Shown here: positions 12,873 to 24,500 of the stretch, in pieces
Layout of the letters: the number at the start of each line of letters is the position of its first letter
How positions within the stretch are numbered: position 1 is the stretch's first letter
DNA from: Rhizophlyctis rosea
Lineage: Eukaryota > Chytridiomycota > Chytridiomycetes > Rhizophlyctidales > Rhizophlyctidaceae
Assembly (NCBI GenBank): GCA_027596075.1
Contig: JADGJC010000060.1
Coordinates: 1 to 64,000, forward strand
DNA length: 64,000 bases
Reading direction: 5' to 3'
The notes under the pieces: generated by a model
What the model was told of the DNA's origin: nothing
What the model saw: only the letters and a program-made list of their open reading frames with translations
The model's database searches: none
Position numbers and translations under genes: made by a program

Positions 12873-13594
12873 TCCGCTGGACTCACAATATGGATCTTTC
12901 CACAATATACCCTTTGATTGATATATCTGCAATATGCTCGTTGTTGATCATTTTGTGCGCTGCTGAATTGCGTGTGCACATCTCGTGCAGACGACGAAAC
13001 TAAGCAACAAAGCATTGTTTCTTTACCACTATGGTTCAAACAATCACGCCACAGATGCATTTGTCGTAATTGCCAAATAAAAGTGGATAAGGGAAAGGCT
13101 GGGGCCTCGAGCAATCAGTTTGAAAAAGTATGTGCTAGGTTCACACAGCACCGTAGTCTCCAAAGTGTCACTGGCACCCATTCTTCAACCCTGGTAAGTC
13201 ATAAAGTCTCCATCGTCAATCCCCGTTTAAATTGAATGAGTAATACTGTAGCGAACTGTCGATAGAAGAGGGAGGTTCGAAATGCAGGCAGAAATGGAAG
13301 TGAGAATTGCGAAAAGCCAACCTGTCAAAATCAAACCATGCGGTCGTTCATTTCGGAGTTTTGTATTTACTAGTGGCGTTGCAAGCCCCGGTGGCACTGT
13401 TTCACAAGCAAAGGCCTCGACCCTTTGAGGACAACCATCTCCCCCCTTGAATTTTGTCGTCAACACCAGGGGTGCAATTCCATCTTTCCAACAATATTCA
13501 CATGCTACCCGTGAGCTGAGAGGGACGTACATATCTGTAGAGCATCCTCACTCGCTGCAGTTGAGGCTTTCGTGATAGCGTCCTGTATGCAGCA
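12873..13594. other. Intergenic, no gene recognised
   Basis: 3' flank of the receptor and 5' flank of the channel gene. Both strands show only short frames without family character. No repeat stood out. Confidence 0.5.
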
Positions 13595-16500
13595 ATGCCT
13601 ACCAACGAACAGTCGCCTCTGCTCGGCACCAGCAGCGCCTCAACGGCATCCGTCGTCCGGCCAACTGCTCTCTCAACCAAGGGTGTCCTTCCTGCCTGGT
13701 CTCCAAACAAGAAGTATCTTAAACGACCGACAGCTACCCGTCCACGGTCGAGAGAGTTCTTGGAGGGTCCGTCTCGACCGTACCACACAGGCGGTGCAAG
13801 TGACTATGGCTTCACTTCTGAGCCGGCGAGTGGTGAGGAGGACTCGGAAGAGAGCGACTTCGAGTTCGAGTTCGCCAGACGAAAGATGAGGCACTGGTGG
13901 AGGTGGCATGATCATACTGCTGAAGGGAGGAAAGAGCCGTCGCTTCGAGAGCGCTTTGCATATTTGATAGATAACACGCAACTGGGTCGATGGTAAGGGC
14001 GGGAGCTTTTACTAGTAACTTTCACACAACTTCCTGACATTGGTCGCAGGTGGGACGCCGTTGATGCTATCATCAATCTCGTTTTTGTCGCCCTCTTTGT
14101 CCACATGACACACTACATCATCGCGCCGACGCGCCGGGACCCTCGACCCCCACCGCCTCCTGACTATCTGTTCAACGCCGATACCATAGTAGCGGTCGTC
14201 CTTCTAGCAGAATGGCTGCCAACAATTCTGATCTCGTTGGACCCTATTGGAGCGCTTTGGTCGTGGTTTTCTATCTTGTCAATTTTGGCTATATTCTTGC
14301 CGATTTGGGTACATTTCGACCGTCAGCGAGGGCCGGAGACGTACTTGGGAGCGAATCAGGCGTTGGCGTTCCTGTACCCATTCAGGTTTTGGCGCTTGCA
14401 CTTGTCAGTGATGCGGATCTTTAAGCCTAGGTAGATGACCGCCGTGCGTGTACTTCTGTCCGTGCATTGAGCTGACCATGAAATGTATAGCAAAACTGTG
14501 GCGTTTCACTTCTCTCCCATCACTCAGAAGGGAGTGCGTCTCGGCTTGTCTATATTCAATACGCTGTTTACCGTGGCAGCATGGGTGCACATTTGCCTAT
14601 ATGTCATTCAGGTAATGCATTTGTGATCAAAGAAATGCAAATGCCAGACGCCTCAATCGTGCTCCGCAGAAATATCGTGATCTGAGCTTCTTCGATGTGT
14701 TCTACACCATAGCCGTAAGCTCGACCAGCGGTCTCAGTACTGCCATCATCCCTGACAACGTCTTCTCACGTGTCATCATTTTGGTTAGTGGTCATTCCAG
14801 ATGATGTAACTTTCATGACGCATCAGCTAATGCTTTGTTGTGAATCAGTACGTGATGATTGTTGGAGCCATCTTCATCCCTACGAATTTGGCTGAGCTCT
14901 TGGCTCTCATCCGTAATCAATCCAAATACGAGAAGCCATATAAGCCCCTACCGGATCACAGCCATGTCGTTTGTATCGGCAATTTTGAGGTCACTGCGCT
15001 GCGAGACTTCTTGCGCGAGTTTTTCTGTGAGGTATGAACCCAGTATGCGTATCTTTTTGAACCTGGAAATGTGTTGAAGACTGTATATAGGATCACGGCT
15101 CCTCAACAATGACAACACACGTTGTCCTGCTGAACCCCAATGAACCGAACGACGATCTCGTCCAACTGCTTCGCGATCCGTTGTACGCCAACCGAATTCG
15201 TTACGTCAAAGGGAGCTCAATCTCCTTCCGGTGCCTTCAGAAAGCACGGGTCAAACAAGCAGAAGCATGTTTTGTCCTTTCCAGCCGGTATTCCAAGCAG
15301 GATGATGTTGATGATGATGCGTTGACGGTTATGCGGGCTTTGGTGAGTTAGTGGTTTGAGCAGGTGCATCAGGAACGTGAGGTTTCTAATTTAGTATGGT
15401 GGAACAGGCTTTAAAGAAGTTCGACAAAACAGCGAATATCTTTGCTCAGGTCTTGCTACCAGGCAACAAGACGCATTTTCAAATATTGGGTACGCGCTGC
15501 AGTCGACCCGTGAACCGCACCATACTGAATCACTAATTCGGAACCATTCCAGCCGACCATGTTCTTTGTATCGATGAATTCAAAATGGGTATGTGAGGCT
15601 ATGGTGTCGTTTTGCAGTTGTAGACCATGCTCATCTTGTTCTGCGACCAGGCATGCTCGCTCAAAACTGTCTTGCGCCGGGCTTTTCTACCTTTTTTTAC
15701 CTGCTTACGACCTCCATTCCGGACTCGGCAACGAAGGTGCTGAAAAAGCAGAACAAGGGTTCGACGTGGGTGAATGAATATATTGATGGGTATGTCAATC
15801 AATCTCTGTCCTCAGTATATCAACACTACATCTCATGCTATTCCTGCAGGGCCACGATGGAGATTTACGCGGTAAGACAACTTTACCAGGCGCTCGAGAA
15901 CACAACAATATCTGACATACCATTTAGGTGCGATTATCGCAAGCATACGCTGGCATGCGGTTCGACCGAGTTGCGGACCGTTGTTATGTGCAACACCGGG
16001 TCCTCCTATTCGCGGTCGGCATCGATATAGACGGACCAGAGGGCGATCAACCGCCTACTGTCCTCATGAACCCACAGGACTATGTGATGCAAGGTGGTGA
16101 GATAGCCTACGTCATCACGACGCAAAGCGGGATCGCAGACACCCTGGCGGAACAAGGCGTTGTTCTAAACGACGCACCGGATGAGTGGGGCGATTTCCAT
16201 ACTTCTGTTGACGGAGTCGAGCAGAATGACTTTATGACGGGAGAAGAGGTGGATCAGCTTATTGCTACGAAGAGGAGGGATTCGGCACCAAAGGAGGTTG
16301 CTCCTCGTGCTGTGTACCAGTTGAAAGAGGGTTCCATGTCTCCGGTTACTTCCACCCCACCTGAGGGCTCTCTGCCGGAGAAGCAATCGCCGGATAACAG
16401 CACCGTAGAGCCTGGAACCAGCCCTGGAACGCCTAAGCGCAGGAAGACGAAAGGCAAAGACGACATGATCTCAGTAGGGAAACAGTCCACAGGAGCTGTA

Positions 16501-17842
16501 GAGCAGGAGCCTCCATCCGCGGCAACAGTTCTCACCACCGCGCTACACACGTTAAAGAACCAAGGCAGTCGCGAATCTCTCGTCTCTATAACCGAAGCCG
16601 CCGAAGCCGTCGCAGCAGTAGCACTCGAAGCAGCATCAACGACAGGATTGCCGGACACTGTGTCGGACCATGTACTGATCTGCGCTCTTGGCAGTGCGTT
16701 CCCGGCAAACTTGGCGTATTTCATCGCACCGTTCCGGCATAAGGAAACTAAGCCGGTTGTGATCTTGTCCCCCGAGACGCCAACGGCGGAGGAATGGGCG
16801 CGGTTGTCGGCGTTTAAGGATGTGTATCATGTGATTGGGACGCCGCTTTTGAGGAGGGATTTGAGGAGGGCTAAGAGCGAGAAGGCTAGTCGGGCTGTGG
16901 TGTTGTCCAATCCGGATCAGCCAGAGTATGTGTTGTCGTGAACTTGCATTGGTTTCACATGTTGTCGTGAACTTGAATCGGGATATTGACGGCCATTCAT
17001 CTCCATTCGCAGTATTGCCGATCGAGCAGCGGATTCGCAGGCCTTGCTTGCGGTGCTGAACATCCAAGCTATGGGCACATTCGAAGACGACGACAAGAAG
17101 ATTTTCACGATGGTGGAGTTCATTCATGCGGAGAATATGAAGTTTATTGGTAAAGGGGAGCATTATTATAATAATGAATTGTTCGGTATGTGTGAAATGC
17201 GAACTGGAATTTTCGATTAGTGTAGGGATTGACGTATTTGTACAGGTCAAAACATCATGCCGAGTTTTGTGGGAGGGCATGTGTTTTCTGAATCGATGTT
17301 TTCGTCGTTGTTGTGTCAGACGTACTATAACCCGCATTTGTTACATGTTTTGAAGGTGAGTCTATCTGTCACAGGGCAGCAACGCCAGCGTACAATGTAT
17401 GCTCATCTATAAAACATCATTCCAGCACCTTCTCTTCAGCGGCCTAGAATCCAAGCCAACCGCAACAGCACCCACAAACGCCCCATCCCAAACCCCCGGC
17501 CCCCGCTTCCCCACCATTCCCTACACCCTCCCCCACTCCGACTCCCTCCCCTCCTTCCACGTCCCCTCCACCTCCACCGACACCACACCACCAACCCACA
17601 TCCCGCACGGCAACCTCTTCCGCATCGCCCTCCCCACCGACGGCCGCTTAACCGGGGCGCGGTTCGTGACGCTGTTTACGTACTTGCTAAGGAAGAAGCG
17701 GGCGTTGGTGTTGGGGCTTTACCGGAAGGTTGTGGAGAAGGGGGCGGTGGTGAAGTATGTTGTTGTTAATCCGGCGAAGGAGACTAGGTTGAGGAGTGGG
17801 GATTGGGTGTTTGTTATGGCGCAGGAGGAGGTTAGGTGGTGA
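13595..17842 (+). CDS. Slo/BK-like RCK-domain channel with non-canonical pore filter
   Basis: Multi-exon gene beginning MPTNEQSPLLG and ending VFVMAQEEVRW. After an acidic cytosolic N-terminus it shows helices matching S1 (WWDAVDAIINLVFVALFV), S2/S3, an Arg-bearing S4 (FRFWRLHLSVMRIF), S5, a pore loop and S6 (YVMIVGAIFIPTNLAELLAL). The RCK1 domain follows (HVVCIGNFEVTALRDFL, then LLPGNKTHFQIL and MGMLAQNCLAPGFST). A Pro/Ser-rich linker leads to RCK2 (HVLICALGSAFPANLAYF). Known Slo channels conduct K+ and are gated by Ca2+ and voltage. Here the pore reads SSTSGLSTAI where TVGYGD is expected. The region of the Ca2+ bowl has no Asp cluster. It is therefore a Slo-family protein with uncertain ion selectivity and gating. 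Confidence 0.85.
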
Positions 17843-19362
17843 GGGTTTTGCAGGGGTGGGGTGTTTAGTTCTATGTTGTGAGTGGACTTTTTGACGGTGG
17901 GGCATGTTTTTGCTTGTTAATACTTGTGGAAGTTTAGTTTTAGGCAGGTAGGTAGGGTTAGGGTAATTTAAAGTGTCGTATGTAGTCTTGTTTCGTGTAG
18001 TTTTAGCGTAGTCTTGGGGTGGCTGCAGATTGTTTACGTAGGTTTGTTTGTAAATTGTGCATAATGTATTGACTGTCATCTGAATTTGTCTTGTTCTTTT
18101 CAATGCCGAACGTTCAAACTAAGTTTGGCCATTCGACACTCTCCAAACCTTCGACTCCTTCAACCGAGCGTACACCGGGCAGAAACACAGTCCCCATAAA
18201 CTCCTGTCGAGTTCGTCATTGAGAGCTCGAACCACAACGTTCAGCTAACAGCTGTCAAAATGACGACTTCTTCATCTTCTCCATCACAAACAAATTGGCT
18301 CCGCAAAGTTGGAAACATCTGATTCTTCCCAAACTTCAAAGCGTGAGCGGATGACACTTCTAATCGGTTGCATTACAGTATTACGCGGGATATGTGACAG
18401 AGTGAGAAATTATAAACAAAGGTTGAGTGCGATAGTAGGCGTGACAGAATATACAATATGCGGGTGAAGTTTGCGACGGATGCGTAAAGGTAGAAAGTCG
18501 GTGTAGGAGTAGAGTTTTTAAAATGGGTTAGGGTTTAGGCGCAGCACGGGCTGCGCCGCTTGTTAGACCTGTAAGCGAAGAGTTATTGTAGTGCCTTTTG
18601 ACAAGTTGTTCGCGGCAAAGCGGGAACAAGGTCAATGAGAAAGCGGAGAGGTAACGGCAGCTGGCCAACCCACCTTGCTCTATTTCTTCGTTCCAGGCCT
18701 TCCGTCGTCGACCTTGTATATTGGACTTGGCGAAGAGGAGGGAAGAAAAGCCGATGGAAGCCATTATGCCCCTGCAAGACGCAAAAGAAGTTGAGTTCTG
18801 GGAGATGGTCGAAGCGAGTTCAGAGTGAACGTCATGTACATACCATCCTATGAAGCTTTTTGCTATTACGTGCATCGTGTGGGAAAGCGCGTGGTCGGGA
18901 GGGTATGCGGATGGAAGTGTATGCGAAGGAGAAGGAGAGAAGGAGAAGGAACACCAGAACGCGTCGGACCTATGACTGACGATGACACGGCAGGCTCAAC
19001 TCAAGCCCCAGGCGCTAACAAGGAAGCCCCCAATCAAGTGGTGCAGTACGCCACACACTGTGCCTCACTCAGCCAATTTTTCTTTTGAGGACCCATTCTT
19101 GGCCCATTCGCAAATTGTTTTGTGAGACTGCGCCACGATTGCATAGCGCAACTGCATTCGGGTGTGGTCACTGACTGTGTGGGTGGCGAAAGGTCAGCTG
19201 GCCAGTCGGTCGAAGGGCGGTTTTCTCTTTCTTCACTCGTCCGTTCTCCGAATTGGTATATTTGGGGTGGAATATCAAAAAAGGGTCATATAGGGAAGAA
19301 CTCTCACTCACTATATCGAAATGTACGTAGGTCGTAACGACGGAGTGGCGGAATAGTTGGGA
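17843..19362. other. Intergenic, 1.5 kb; hairpin and promoter of eL19
   Basis: No supportable gene. Features seen are telomere-like TAGGGTTAGGG near 17953-17963 and again at about 18526-18537, next to a GC-rich hairpin. A pyrimidine-rich TTTTCTCTTTCTTC tract near 19220 fits the promoter/leader of the downstream ribosomal protein gene. Minus-strand frames at 18528-18875 lack any family signal. Confidence 0.5.
18538..18557. other. Perfect 8-bp GC hairpin next to a telobox
   Basis: GGCGCAGC, loop ACGG, GCTGCGCC. It directly follows GGGTTAGGGTTTAGG. There is no T-run after it, so it is not a classical Pol III terminator. Function unknown. Confidence 0.6.
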
Positions 19363-20455
19363 ATGGCGGGGTTAGATTAGCCGAGGGGTGTGGACGACAA
19401 AGGGAAGCAGTGGAGCGTGGGAAAATCTCGGCCGGTGGGAAGATTTCAGTCGGAAGGTCGCCGATATCATTGTTTAGACCGTGGAGTTTAGAGTGGGATG
19501 GCAGGAGGGAAGAAAGGAGGACGAGTTTTGATAGGTGATGTTCATTAATTCTTGAGCACTATGCTGACCGGACTTTTTGCACCAACAGGGCTAACCTCAG
19601 GACCCAAAAGCGTCTCGCCGCTGCCGTCTTGAAGTGCGGTAAGCGTAAGGTTTGGTTGGACCCTAACGAGGCCAACGAGATTGCCAACGCCAACTCCCGT
19701 AAGTTTCATTCTTCATATTATATGCCGATTGCCCTGTTCTTTCTTTAGAAATCGAATTTGGATATCGTAAATACTCAACAATCACACCCAACAGGCCAAA
19801 ACATCCGCAAGCTCGCCAAGGACGGTCTCATCCTCAAAAAGCCCGCTGCCTCCCACTCTCGGTTCCGTGTCCGTGAGAAGGCCGCCGCAAAGCGTCTCGG
19901 TCGCCACACCGGCACCGGTAAGCGCCGCGGTACCGCTGAGGCCCGTATGCCCACCGCTGTCCTCTGGATGCGCCGCATGCGTGTCCTCCGTCGTCTTCTC
20001 CGCAAGTACAGGGAGTCTGGAAAGATCGACAGGCACTTGTAAGTAATTCAGTTTCTTTAGCGAATGGGGAGGTTGGGTTGGGAGAAGGAGGAATCTTGTC
20101 GATTTTGGGACTCATTCATGCGTCAAACAATTCCAGGTACCACGTTCTTTACCAGAAGGCCAAGGGTAACGTCTTCAAGAACAAGCGTGTCTTGATGGAA
20201 TACATCCACAAGGCCAAGGCAGAGAAGGCCCGTTCCAAGCTCATTGCGTATGTATTGTCCCCCTTTCCCACAACTCACAAGTCATTTCCTCTACCCATGT
20301 CGAACTTGCAACTCACATATTCCCTCTTCTACAGCGACCAAGCCGAGGCCCACCGCCTCAAGGCCAAGGCAGCCCGCGAGCGCCGTGTCAACCGGTTGGC
20401 CGCGAAGAAGGATGCTCTCCTCGGTGGAAAGGAGGAGGTCGCTGCCGAGAAATAA
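19363..20455 (+). CDS. RPL19: 60S ribosomal protein eL19
   Basis: Exons 19363-19370, 19589-19698, 19795-20038, 20137-20247, 20335-20455; 197 residues, the normal length. The segments [54 protein letters not shown] and [16 protein letters not shown] are near-invariant in eL19. The C-terminus is the usual Lys/Ala-rich helix. The first exon is only eight bases (ATGGCGGG). I chose it because it is the only upstream ATG that keeps frame into exon 2, but its donor (GTTAGA) is weak, so the start is less certain than the rest. Large-subunit component near the tunnel exit. Confidence 0.95.
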
Positions 20456-21599
20456 GCTTTCGGCGGAGAGATGTCGGCGCGGGATGGTGGTTTGAGGTTG
20501 CTGTAATAAAAAACATTAAATATCATTCGTCGGAGTTCGCTCGAGTTGGTGGTGTCGTTGTAGTGGAGTGGGAGGACAATGTGATGGAAGGGTGGAGGAT
20601 GGTGGTGGGTGGGAGGCGACGAGGTCAGATGGTGTGGGAGTTGTTGGGGGGATTGATGTCTGGCAGGACGAGTTTGGCACGAAGGTGCGGGTTCGCTGTC
20701 GGAAGTTGGAGTTTCGATGTGAAGAAGTCAGGAGTTCAATCATCTTCTTGCCTGCTAGCGCTTGGGGAAGCGCTGAATTGACACTGCTTCCCGTTCCTGC
20801 ATCATGAACGCCAAGTGGCATTGAAACAGCAAAGCGTCAAGACCGCAATGGGAATGTTAATGGTTATGCCGCAACAGAGTAGCACCACATGGAGACAAGG
20901 CACACTCTATTGAATAACAATGAATAATGACGGCAACGTCTTACTTTTCTGGCACTCTGACCAGCCCATCAATGTGTATTATTCCCGGATGTTCTCGTTC
21001 GAAGGTGGATGGTGTCACGGCAAGCGGTCGTTCGACACTCTCCGTGCGTTACCGGTATGCTGCGGCAACAACTTGATGGAATGAGGACTTCGAAGCAGCC
21101 AAAGAATATCCAGTGAATCAGGTTTCTGAGCAAAGGACGCAGCCGTGCATATGTGAGCAGGACACAGCTTGGTGCGTTTGGGGTGTGAGTGGTGACAAGC
21201 GGCACGACTGCGAAATGTCGGGAAGCACATGTCCACACCCTTGTCATAGAAACCATCAAAGAAGTTCACGAATACCACTTAACAGAAGCCATCCATCCAA
21301 AACACACACGTCCAACCATCACTTATCACAAAAGCTTGTCACAAAACTGTATTCAGACGACACCCAAGAACACAACACAACCACACATGCTCATTGAAGC
21401 TCACAAGTGAAATGACGGAAACCCCGGGCAAAGAGGTGAATCTGGGAGTGGGGTCGAACCACACCTACGAGGACACTGAGGTCACTCATATGTGACAGAT
21501 CTGAAGAAGGAAGCCCAAGAATTTCCGCCATTTCACCTTGGCGTGCAGGTCACTTTAGCACATGCCGATCAACCAACGGCATTTTGTATTTGGATACTC

Positions 21600-21699
21600 C
21601 CCCCATTCCCACACCACCCCCACACCACCCACACACCCACACCCACACCCACACCACACCCACACCCACACCCACACCACACCCACACCAACACCCCCC
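21600..21699. repeat. Simple repeat, (ACCCAC)/(CACACC)n
   Basis: About 95 bases made almost only of CCACAC and CACCCA units, interrupted by a few extra C or A. Low-complexity DNA with a marked strand bias (G-free on the plus strand). Confidence 0.9.
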
Positions 21700-22033
21700 A
21701 AAGCGAAGTATACCAATATTTTCTAGCAGCGAGGTATGGTGGTAGTCTTCATCATCACCATGACGCCGGAGAGACTCTTTGCGGGAGACTGCTCCATTCC
21801 CACCGGGGGTCCAATCGCCTTATGGCGCATCCTAAGGGAGAAAGACTATGCACTCCTCCCCTTCAAACAGACGGGGCATAAGAAGAACTAAAACCGACAC
21901 CTAAATGAGGAAGACTATGCACTCCTCACTTCGAGCAGCATCGAGGCCCTGGTCCAACCAACAACCGGTGAAATTCGGTTGGACAAGAAAGGCTGCAGGG
22001 GTGCTTGGCAACTTGTGGGCCTGCAAGTGTGTG

Positions 22034-22079
22034 GCTCAGCTGATTGGCGGCTCAGCTGATTGTGTGACTCAGCTGAAAT
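22034..22079 (+). repeat. Three tandem CTCAGCTGA elements
   Basis: CTCAGCTGATTG occurs twice 16 bases apart, followed 17 bases later by a diverged ACTCAGCTGAAAT. Each holds the palindrome CAGCTG, an E-box type site. It lies 300 bases past the 3' end of the STPG1-like gene, so a regulatory role is unproven. Confidence 0.6.
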
Positions 22080-22378
22080 TTGATGCGAAACCTGCCTTAT
22101 TAAGGGGTTAGCACACGTGACTGTCGGAGGGTACAATGATGCAATCACAAACGGACCCTTGGCTAAGCTTGCCTGTGCCACCGAGTGCCACAGTCATGGG
22201 CCATGTTTTTGAACCAATGAAGTCAATGAGCTTATGGTAAAATACCTAACGACAAGACTGCAACCAATGTGCCATTATGATTAAACATCGTTACCATTTC
22301 CTGAGTCACTTATGAACAAATTTAACTTATTGACAGCAGTAGAGTCCTGCCAATTCACAGCACGGCAAAAAAAAAAAA

Positions 22379-24198
22379 TCAAGACCATATTCCTTCCACA
22401 GGCAAGCGGAACGATCTAAACCCGATATCCGGTAACGGACGATAGAAACCTGTAAAGGTGCAACAAAGTGAATGAGTGCTTATGATTTTGTATACCTTGT
22501 GACTCAGACAGCGCTCACCGGGCCCTGGCCTTCCCTTCCCTTCCTCGTCTGGGAACCTAGGAACATCACTTCGGAATGAACTCTTCAAGGTTTTACAGCT
22601 CTTCTTCAGTACTCCTTCACTGGCGGCGGCAACCTCGTACCGGCCTGGGCCGGGATTTGCGCGTGGAGGGGCTCCAGATCCAGGCACTGAGACTTGTGCT
22701 GAAAGTGGGGTGCTGGGCCGAGGCGGTGCGGCAGCGATCGATTGGAAAGGCAGAGGGCGTGTGCTTGAGATTGTGACAGACCCATAATCAGCATGAAGGA
22801 CAGAAATTTGGGAGACGGACAGGCGTGAAATCAAAGCGGAGTCATTACCGGTCGGATGGGCCCATTTGTAATTTGTGCAAGGGATGGTAGGATCCTGGGC
22901 CAGGAGTTTGAAATCTGCAAGGGATAACTCATTTGAGCGGTCGTGTCTCCATTCACTACAAGCCCCCACATACTTTCCAACAACATCTGGCCGGCTCATT
23001 GTCTTGAAGGCCGCCCCCGCTCCATGTGGTTTTTTTGCTACTGCTTCCTCTTGGACTTCGTAGGCACCTGTGGGCAAATTTGTTGCAGGGTTATTCATCG
23101 TCACCATATCCAATGCTTTGCACAAGCATGATTTGTCATCCTTCGATTTTCACTACTCCCAGAAATATCTCCTCCAATCAAACTTGCAAAATCAACATTT
23201 CAAAATAACACCTACCAGGAGGAGGCGCATCATACCCGGGTATGACACCAGCACCTCCAACACCCACTCTTTTAGTGTCACTCCGAAAACTACTTCGACA
23301 TCCGTTCTGCTCCTTTCCTTGCTTTCCCAACTCCACCGGCCGGTAATCTGCTGGACCAGGACTCCCTTTTCTATGTGCACCCCATGATGGTACAGCCCCC
23401 GGGGTTGAAGAAGGATGATACGCTACAGGATGGCGAAAAGCGGGTGAAACGGAGTTCATTAATGAATAGGAGTACATAGGTGTTTGCGGACGGTATGATT
23501 GTGGATTTGTTCGGGGGTTTGTTGTTAGGTCTGTTGGAGGTTTGGTAAACCGCCGGGACTGGTTTTTAATATGAGCATATGAGAAGCGGCAATTGCTAAT
23601 GGGCAGTCTTTGTGCACAGTACCTTTGATGCAAAACCCGGCCCAAAACCCTTCCGCGAAAAAGATAAACCTTGTTGGACATCTTCATCTGCCTTGACTCG
23701 GTAATATCCTGGTCCGGGGAGTTCGTCCTGAATATGAGACCAAGCACCATGAAGATTCAGTTATTTCAGACCAAAACGGCCACAGGAAGAGCAGTTGGAA
23801 CGGCTCTTCACTCACCAAACGTTGATCAAACCTTGGCGCGGTGGAGTTGAAGCCCTTTGCCTCCCGGTCGTCGAAGTGAAATGTTTGAAATCGGGTTGGA
23901 ATGGAAGGCGGATGCATAAACAACTTGAGATGCTTCTGTTTAATGCCTGTAAAGAATCGGAAGATTATGAATTTCAACAATGGTAACTCATCAGGCATTT
24001 TCAGAAATCTGAAAGGTCATTGATATGCAGTTTCGAGTGACCGTTTTGCACAAAACATGTAAAGACGTACGCAAATTGCTCACCTTTCATCCTCGACCGG
24101 CGAACCCGCTTCCCACCTCCATCTTGATGTTGCACCGATTCAGTAACTCCGACGGGTGCACTGGTTGAGCGGCCCTGCCTTGTTATCGCTTGCGGCAT
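22379..24198 (-). CDS. SHIPPO-repeat axonemal protein, STPG1-like
   Basis: Exons 24198-24084, 23946-23816, 23727-23623, 23558-23216, 23067-22519, 22449-22379; 437 residues. SHIPPO/STPGR marks recur: ELPGPGYYRV, GSPGPADYRPVE, IPGYDAPPPG, NPGPGRYEV and GRPGPG. Each is followed at a spacing by short F-rich motifs such as FNSTAPRFDQR and SSFRSD. STPG1-type proteins sit inside or along ciliary doublet microtubules, so this points to a flagellated zoospore stage. The start MPQAIT was chosen because an upstream in-frame ATG (24225) adds only nine residues. The last intron is in frame and could be retained. It lies head to head with BUB2. Confidence 0.85.
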
Positions 24199-24500
24199 CC
24201 TCAACCGCCGTACTAGATAGGCCAAAATTCAAAAATAGCATATGTGTGTGGAGATTACCCTGATTGGAGGGGCCGAGAGAGTGAGAAATCAGAACGGGTG
24301 GGTTTGTGTGGCGCGGCACTTGCTTATGTCATCGTGGTCTGCTGGATTGGAGTCTCCCAACTGTCCCTCCAAATCATTGCCCGGCGCCCGCCCTGATGAT
24401 GAAAGGGTTTTTACTCTGCTGACTCTTTCTCATCGCTGTGTAAATATTACGTTTGTAAAACACCATATTACGTTGTATCCAACCTCCCAAACGTTCTTTC
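24199..24500. promoter_or_regulatory. Shared divergent promoter region of STPG1-like and BUB2 genes
   Basis: 302 bases separate the two start codons. I saw no clear TATA box or long inverted repeat. The assignment rests on gene orientation only. Confidence 0.45.

Larger units (their letters stand above)
20456..22378. other. Intergenic, 1.9 kb with simple and short direct repeats
   Basis: The space between two convergent genes (eL19 and the STPG1-like gene). It contains a CACACC-type simple repeat, a 16-base direct repeat AGACTATGCACTCCTC at about 21843 and 21912, and a triplicated CTCAGCTGA element. No coding frame was supported. Confidence 0.55.

Noticed and set aside
21450..21500. Possible tRNA on the minus strand (GGTTCGACCCC resembles a B box)
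   Set aside because: No D arm, anticodon arm or acceptor stem of the right spacing could be folded, and there is no downstream T-run.
21600..21700. CRISPR-like or minisatellite array
   Set aside because: Units are six bases without spacers; it is a simple repeat in a eukaryotic genome.
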